Of a stretch of DNA of 5,474 bases, positions 4,958-5,474 are shown one piece after another; the stretch's first letter is position 1; every line of letters begins with the position of its first letter. Source of the DNA: Candidatus Stercoripulliclostridium merdigallinarum (lineage in GTDB: Bacteria > Bacillota > Clostridia > Christensenellales > DTU072); assembly GCA_018714575.1 (NCBI GenBank), contig DVNF01000094.1, forward strand, positions 1 through 5,474, given 5' to 3'. The notes below the pieces were generated by a model. The model was not told where the DNA came from, ran no database searches, and was given only the letters and a program-made list of their open reading frames with translations. Made by a program: the position numbers and the translations under genes.

Positions 4958-5474
4958 TGTATTTTACGGTAACTTTAAAAACCGACCGCGATAGCCAAGA
5001 ACTTGCCGCCGACGCAATGTGGGCGGCAGGCGCGTCCGGGGTGGAGATAAACGATATTCACGACGTCGAGGAAGTGTTGCGCGATCCTATGAATTGGGAT
5101 TACGTGGACGACAGAGTTTTCAAAGAGGAAGACTGCGTAGTCAAAGGCGTATTCAACGACGGCGACGATTTGGAAAACAGAGTAAGGGGGGCGCTTGGCG
5201 CTTACCCTTTTTTGGTATATAAGGAATTAAAGGTGTCCTCCGACGAAGAGGAAGATTGGGAAAATTCCTGGAAGAAATTTTATACCGTCAGAACAGAAGG
5301 CGATACGGAATTGGTTCCTATTTGGTTGAAAGACTCAACGGAGGTTACTCCGGGCAAATTCCGCGTAATAATAAATCCTTCGACGGCGTTCGGTACGGGT
5401 ACGCATGAATCTACCAGACTTGCCCTTAGGCTTATGGCAGGGGAAGTTGCAGGCAAAAAGGTGTTGGACATAGG
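4957..5474 (+). CDS. prmA: PrmA, ribosomal protein L11 methyltransferase (N-terminal part, cut by window end)
   Basis: PrmA transfers methyl groups from S-adenosylmethionine to lysines and the N-terminus of ribosomal protein L11. 172 codons are present and the frame is open to the window edge; the family is usually about 290-320 residues. The small N-terminal L11-recognition domain includes AGASGVEIND (24-33). It is followed by the family segment EEDWENSWKKFY (98-109), then NPSTAFGTGTHESTRL (140-155), the PrmA hallmark, and VLDIG (169-172 plus the cut codon), the start of the SAM-binding motif I. The common DPG before AFGTGTH reads NPS here. The start is ATG at 4957, sharing one base with the dnaJ stop (TAATG). 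No good Shine-Dalgarno is visible, so translation probably depends on ribosomes ending dnaJ. The gene commonly follows dnaJ in Firmicutes. Identity is near certain. Confidence 0.95.
   Translation, partial: MYFTVTLKTDRDSQELAADAMWAAGASGVEINDIHDVEEVLRDPMNWDYVDDRVFKEEDCVVKGVFNDGDDLENRVRGALGAYPFLVYKELKVSSDEEEDWENSWKKFYTVRTEGDTELVPIWLKDSTEVTPGKFRVIINPSTAFGTGTHESTRLALRLMAGEVAGKKVLDI

Noticed and set aside
5019..5222. Arg/Gly-rich + strand frame of 67 codons inside prmA
   Set aside because: It is a shifted reading of prmA, whose own frame shows the PrmA motifs throughout. The basic, repetitive translation is typical of out-of-frame reading.
1..5474. Mobile element, CRISPR array, toxin-antitoxin or other accessory system
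   Set aside because: No transposase, integrase, spaced repeats, attachment sites or unknown gene is visible. Nearly all bases belong to the conserved chaperone operon and its control region.

Overview
This window carries a Firmicutes-type class I heat-shock operon, all on the + strand: hrcA, grpE, dnaK, dnaJ and the start of prmA, preceded by its own promoter and a CIRCE operator. Three things point to a Gram-positive, Clostridia-like bacterium. The gene order hrcA-grpE-dnaK-dnaJ-prmA is typical of that group. CIRCE overlaps a near-perfect sigma-A promoter. DnaK lacks the roughly 24-residue insert seen in the N-terminal ATPase domain of Gram-negative DnaK. Genus cannot be read from the sequence, and an uncultured clostridial lineage is only an inference.

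Layout. Bases 1-69 hold the last 22 codons of an upstream gene, possibly hemW. Bases 70-195 are very AT-rich with no gene or convincing terminator, and end in spaced A/T tracts next to the promoter. The promoter is TTGACA at 196-201 and TATAAT at 219-224, with a 17-bp spacer. CIRCE lies at 229-255 over the expected transcription start. The leader runs to the hrcA ATG at 293 and can form a second hairpin that competes with CIRCE. hrcA (293-1318) overlaps grpE (1308-1883) by 11 nt. A 59-nt gap with a heptamer repeat, a small hairpin and a strong Shine-Dalgarno precedes dnaK (1943-3766). dnaJ (3782-4957) follows after 15 nt. prmA starts at 4957 through a TAATG stop/start overlap and runs off the window end.

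How the genes work together. HrcA represses the operon at CIRCE. DnaK, DnaJ and GrpE form the Hsp70 cycle: DnaJ delivers substrate and triggers ATP hydrolysis, and GrpE exchanges nucleotide. In the established model HrcA needs GroEL to stay active, so the operon opens when chaperones are overloaded. PrmA methylates ribosomal protein L11 and is a customary passenger of the operon. Shine-Dalgarno strength differs along the operon (weak hrcA, strong grpE and dnaK, weak dnaJ, none clear for prmA), suggesting stoichiometry is set partly at translation.

Novelty. I see no undescribed multi-gene system; this is a housekeeping locus. The points most worth a second look are regulatory: a CIRCE with both arms changed at the same symmetric position, paired with a non-canonical residue in the HrcA recognition helix, and the alternative leader hairpin ending just before the hrcA ribosome binding site. 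The minus strand has no credible gene.
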